A stretch of DNA of 53,038 bases from Bdellovibrionales bacterium (GTDB taxonomy: Bacteria; Bdellovibrionota; Bdellovibrionia; Bdellovibrionales; JAGQZY01). Made by a program: the position numbers and the translations under genes. The stretch is from positions 1-53,038 of the forward strand of contig JAGQZY010000008.1 of assembly GCA_020435205.1 (NCBI GenBank), written 5' to 3'. This document shows positions 51,084 to 53,038 of the stretch, one piece after another (positions within the stretch are counted from its first letter, which is position 1; the number at the start of each line of letters is the position of its first letter). The notes under the pieces are model-generated. The model was given only the letters and a program-made list of their open reading frames with translations, did not search any database and was not told where the DNA came from.

Positions 51084-51866
51084 ATGTCCAATGCGTTATT
51101 GAAAAAATATAAGGAGTCTCCAAATACTCTGACTCCAGAACAAAAAGATAAATTGATTATGGAGTACGCTCCATTGATCAAGTTTATTGCGCAAAAAATT
51201 GCAATGCGTTTACCGTCCAATATTGAATTGGATGATCTCATTTCTAGTGGTGTGATTGGCTTAATGGACGCCATTGAAAAGTACGATCCGTCTCGCGACA
51301 ATAAATTTAAAACTTATGCGGAATTTCGTATTCGTGGTGCTATTCTTGATGAGCTTCGTGCACAAGACTGGGTTCCTCGCTCGGTTCGCGATAAGTCTAA
51401 GCTTCTTGATCGCACTATTGTGGAGCTTGAAGCGGAAATGGGGCGAACACCAGAGGATAAAGAAATTGCTGAGCGGCTTGATATCTCATTGGATGAACTT
51501 TATGATTTGATGAACCAAGTCAAACCCGTTAGTGTTCTTTCCATCGACGAGGCTCCCACCTTTAGCAGTGTTGATAAAAAGTCGATTTTAAATATCTTAG
51601 AGGGTTGTAAACTGAACAATCCCCATAGCCAGCTTAACGTGAAGTTCGTCAAAGATGTCATGACAGCGGCCATTGAGGATCTTCCAGAAAGGCAGCGTTT
51701 GGTTCTGTCTCTTTATTATTATGAAGATCTCAATTTAAAGGAGATTGGGAGAGTGCTAAGGGTGACCGAGAGTCGTGTTTCCCAGCTTCATGCTCATGCA
51801 ATCGCGCGCCTGCGGGCGAAGTTACAGGCGACTCTAGACAAAGTCGAGCCCTCAAAAGCTTCTTAA
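51084..51866 (+). CDS. fliA: Flagellar sigma factor FliA (sigma-28)
   Basis: 260 residues. Sigma region 2 (LIKFIAQKIAMRLPSNIELDDLISSGVIGLMDAIEKYDPSRDNKFKTYAEFRIRGAILDELRAQDWVPRSVR) and region 4 (ERQRLVLSLYYYEDLNLKEIGRVLRVTESRVSQLHAHAIARLR) both match FliA. It directs late flagellar genes such as flagellin and motor genes, which are not in this window. AAAGGG stands before the ATG. It is the last flagellar gene here; no flgM follows. Confidence 0.97.
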   Translation: MSNALLKKYKESPNTLTPEQKDKLIMEYAPLIKFIAQKIAMRLPSNIELDDLISSGVIGLMDAIEKYDPSRDNKFKTYAEFRIRGAILDELRAQDWVPRSVRDKSKLLDRTIVELEAEMGRTPEDKEIAERLDISLDELYDLMNQVKPVSVLSIDEAPTFSSVDKKSILNILEGCKLNNPHSQLNVKFVKDVMTAAIEDLPERQRLVLSLYYYEDLNLKEIGRVLRVTESRVSQLHAHAIARLRAKLQATLDKVEPSKAS

Positions 51867-51948
51867 CAGTGTATTTTTTACCAGGCTTCTATTTTTTTTC
51901 CTCCGAGGTTGGTAGGTCCTAGGCCACCCTCTTCAACAAGGAAATATT

Positions 51949-52266
51949 ATGAAGTTATCCTTTGCAATCTGCTTGATTTTTTCAACCCACTTAGCTCATG
52001 CCGGATCGATTGTGAATACAGATGAAAATGTCTCATCAGTTTTACTTTCTCCCGAGGGATTGATCGTTTATGTGAAAGAGAAGCCTAAGCAGGGATATAT
52101 TATTCCCCGTCAAATTGTTGAGAATACGGGGTTGTCGTTGAAAGAACTTTCAGATATTTTACTTTCATCGAAGTCTAGCTGTCAGTTCGATGGGATTTCC
52201 GGTGAGGCTGGCGAACATCGAATTGCAGTGAGCAAGGTGACCGACTTGATTCAAGCAGCCCAATAA
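51949..52266 (+). CDS. Small secreted hypothetical protein
   Basis: 105 residues. Signal peptide MKLSFAICLIFSTHLAHA then GSIVNTDEN. The rest is a small soluble domain with one Cys (SSCQFDG) and no recognised family. It starts after an 82-base gap behind fliA, with AAGGAAAT as ribosome site, and ends 6 bases before the convergent rpoH stop. A link to flagella is only positional. Confidence 0.65.
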   Translation: MKLSFAICLIFSTHLAHAGSIVNTDENVSSVLLSPEGLIVYVKEKPKQGYIIPRQIVENTGLSLKELSDILLSSKSSCQFDGISGEAGEHRIAVSKVTDLIQAAQ

Positions 52267-52272
52267 TTGTCT

Positions 52273-53038
52273 CTAGGAAGGTGTGGGCATTTCTTTGCGA
52301 ATCTTTTTTAAGAGACGGCCTTCCATTTGCCGAACGGCTTCGCGGGTGACTCCCCATTGCTCACCAATTTCCTGTAGCTTCATAGGCTCATCATTGAGGA
52401 GTCTATTTTCTAAGATATAGAGCTCCTTGTCGTTGAGTTCGCCTTTAATTTTGTCTAAAGCCTGGTGCAATTGTGCGATGGTTTCCTTTTCAATGAGGAC
52501 TTCATCGGTGTCAGGGCTTTCATCAGCTTCAAAATCTAAGAGGCTTGAACTGCCATCTTCACCCAAGGGCTGATCCAAGCTCATGTCTTTGCGAGCCAGC
52601 CTCTTTTCCATCAAGCGCACATCTTTTTCGGGGACGCCCAGACGATCGCTGAGCAGCTGCACTGTGGGCTCCATCCCTAGGCGATCGAGCTCGGCCTTTT
52701 CCTTTTCTAGGTTATAAAAAAGTTTGCGTTGGTTATGGGTGGTGCCTATGCGAACCATGGAGTGCTGTTTCATCAGGTAATCTTGGATGTAGCCCCGAAT
52801 CCACCAAACTGCATAGGTAATCAGGCGGGCTCCCTTGTAGGGGTTGAACTCTTTGACCGCGTGTAACAGACCGACGTTACCCTCCTGAATGAGGTCGACC
52901 AGCTTGGCTCCAAGCTGGGAGTATTCTGCGGCCACCTTAACCACAAAGCGCAGGTTTGATGTTACCAAAATTTCAGCATCCCGTGGATCATGGCTTTCGT
53001 GGTAGCGTTTGGCTATTTTAAGCTCTTCGTCTTTGGAG
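52273..53038 (-). CDS. rpoH: Heat-shock sigma factor RpoH (5' end outside window)
   Basis: About 255 residues visible; the frame is open to the right edge. Region 2 is intact (SNLRFVVKVAAEYSQLGAKLVDLIQEGNVGLLHAVKEFNPYKGARLITYAVWWIRGYIQDYLM), followed by the RpoH box QRKLFYNLEK, absent from other sigma-70 proteins, and region 4 (ILENRLLNDEPMKLQEIGEQWGVTREAVRQMEGRLLKKIR). RpoH drives heat-shock genes. It stops at TAG 52273-52275 and is convergent with the small secreted protein gene. Confidence 0.92.
   Translation of the reverse strand, partial: SKDEELKIAKRYHESHDPRDAEILVTSNLRFVVKVAAEYSQLGAKLVDLIQEGNVGLLHAVKEFNPYKGARLITYAVWWIRGYIQDYLMKQHSMVRIGTTHNQRKLFYNLEKEKAELDRLGMEPTVQLLSDRLGVPEKDVRLMEKRLARKDMSLDQPLGEDGSSSLLDFEADESPDTDEVLIEKETIAQLHQALDKIKGELNDKELYILENRLLNDEPMKLQEIGEQWGVTREAVRQMEGRLLKKIRKEMPTPS

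Noticed and set aside
51867-51948. Terminator after fliA
   Set aside because: There are T-runs but no stable stem directly before them.

Overview
The window looks like a chromosome segment of a predatory or free-living member of the Bdellovibrionota (Bdellovibrio-like). This is inferred from gene content, not measured: two large sigma-54-type flagellar operons, paired DUF507 genes, pilin-like envelope genes, many lipoproteins, and base composition that looks below 50 % GC by eye. No rRNA, tRNA, IS element, prophage or CRISPR array was seen. Almost all of the sequence is coding, in tight operons with overlapping starts and stops.

Region 1 (1-15018, + strand). The end of a DciA/DUF721 gene is followed by a clear sigma-54 promoter (GG-N10-GC at 367-380). 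The first flagellar operon follows: a secreted TPR protein, a receiver-less sigma-54 activator, then flgB, flgC, fliE, fliF, fliG, fliH, fliI, fliJ, a MotE-like gene, fliK, flgD and flgE, closed by a strong terminator. It encodes the rod base, MS-ring, switch, export ATPase complex and hook.

Region 2 (15017-26067, mostly - strand). AgcS amino acid:Na+ symporter, HU, two unrelated lipoproteins, the lgt-lspA-ileS operon (lipoprotein maturation plus tRNA charging), a small conserved-looking protein and a PBP1B-type peptidoglycan synthase.

Region 3 (26098-41108). Two DUF507 genes, an outer-membrane barrel, a lysine 2,3-aminomutase-like radical SAM enzyme, a minus-strand operon of two prepilin-like proteins plus a polytopic membrane protein, and a plus-strand four-gene operon: anchored protein, membrane-fused spermidine-synthase-like protein, Tat-like exported protein and acyltransferase-3 protein. 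A minus-strand SPOR protein and UvrD/PcrA helicase follow. The pilin-like operon and the aminopropyltransferase-like operon are the best candidates for undescribed systems.

Region 4 (41315-51866, + strand). A second near-perfect sigma-54 promoter leads into fliL, fliM, fliN, fliO, fliP, fliQ, fliR, flhB, flhA, flhF, flhG and fliA: C-ring, export gate, placement GTPase/ATPase and sigma-28. The circuit read from sequence is: sigma-54 activator in operon 1, two sigma-54 operons, sigma-28 made from the end of operon 2. FlhF and FlhG both lack residues that normally couple them. The window ends with a small secreted protein and a convergent, partial rpoH. Flagellin, cap, motor, L/P-ring and flgM genes are not in this window.
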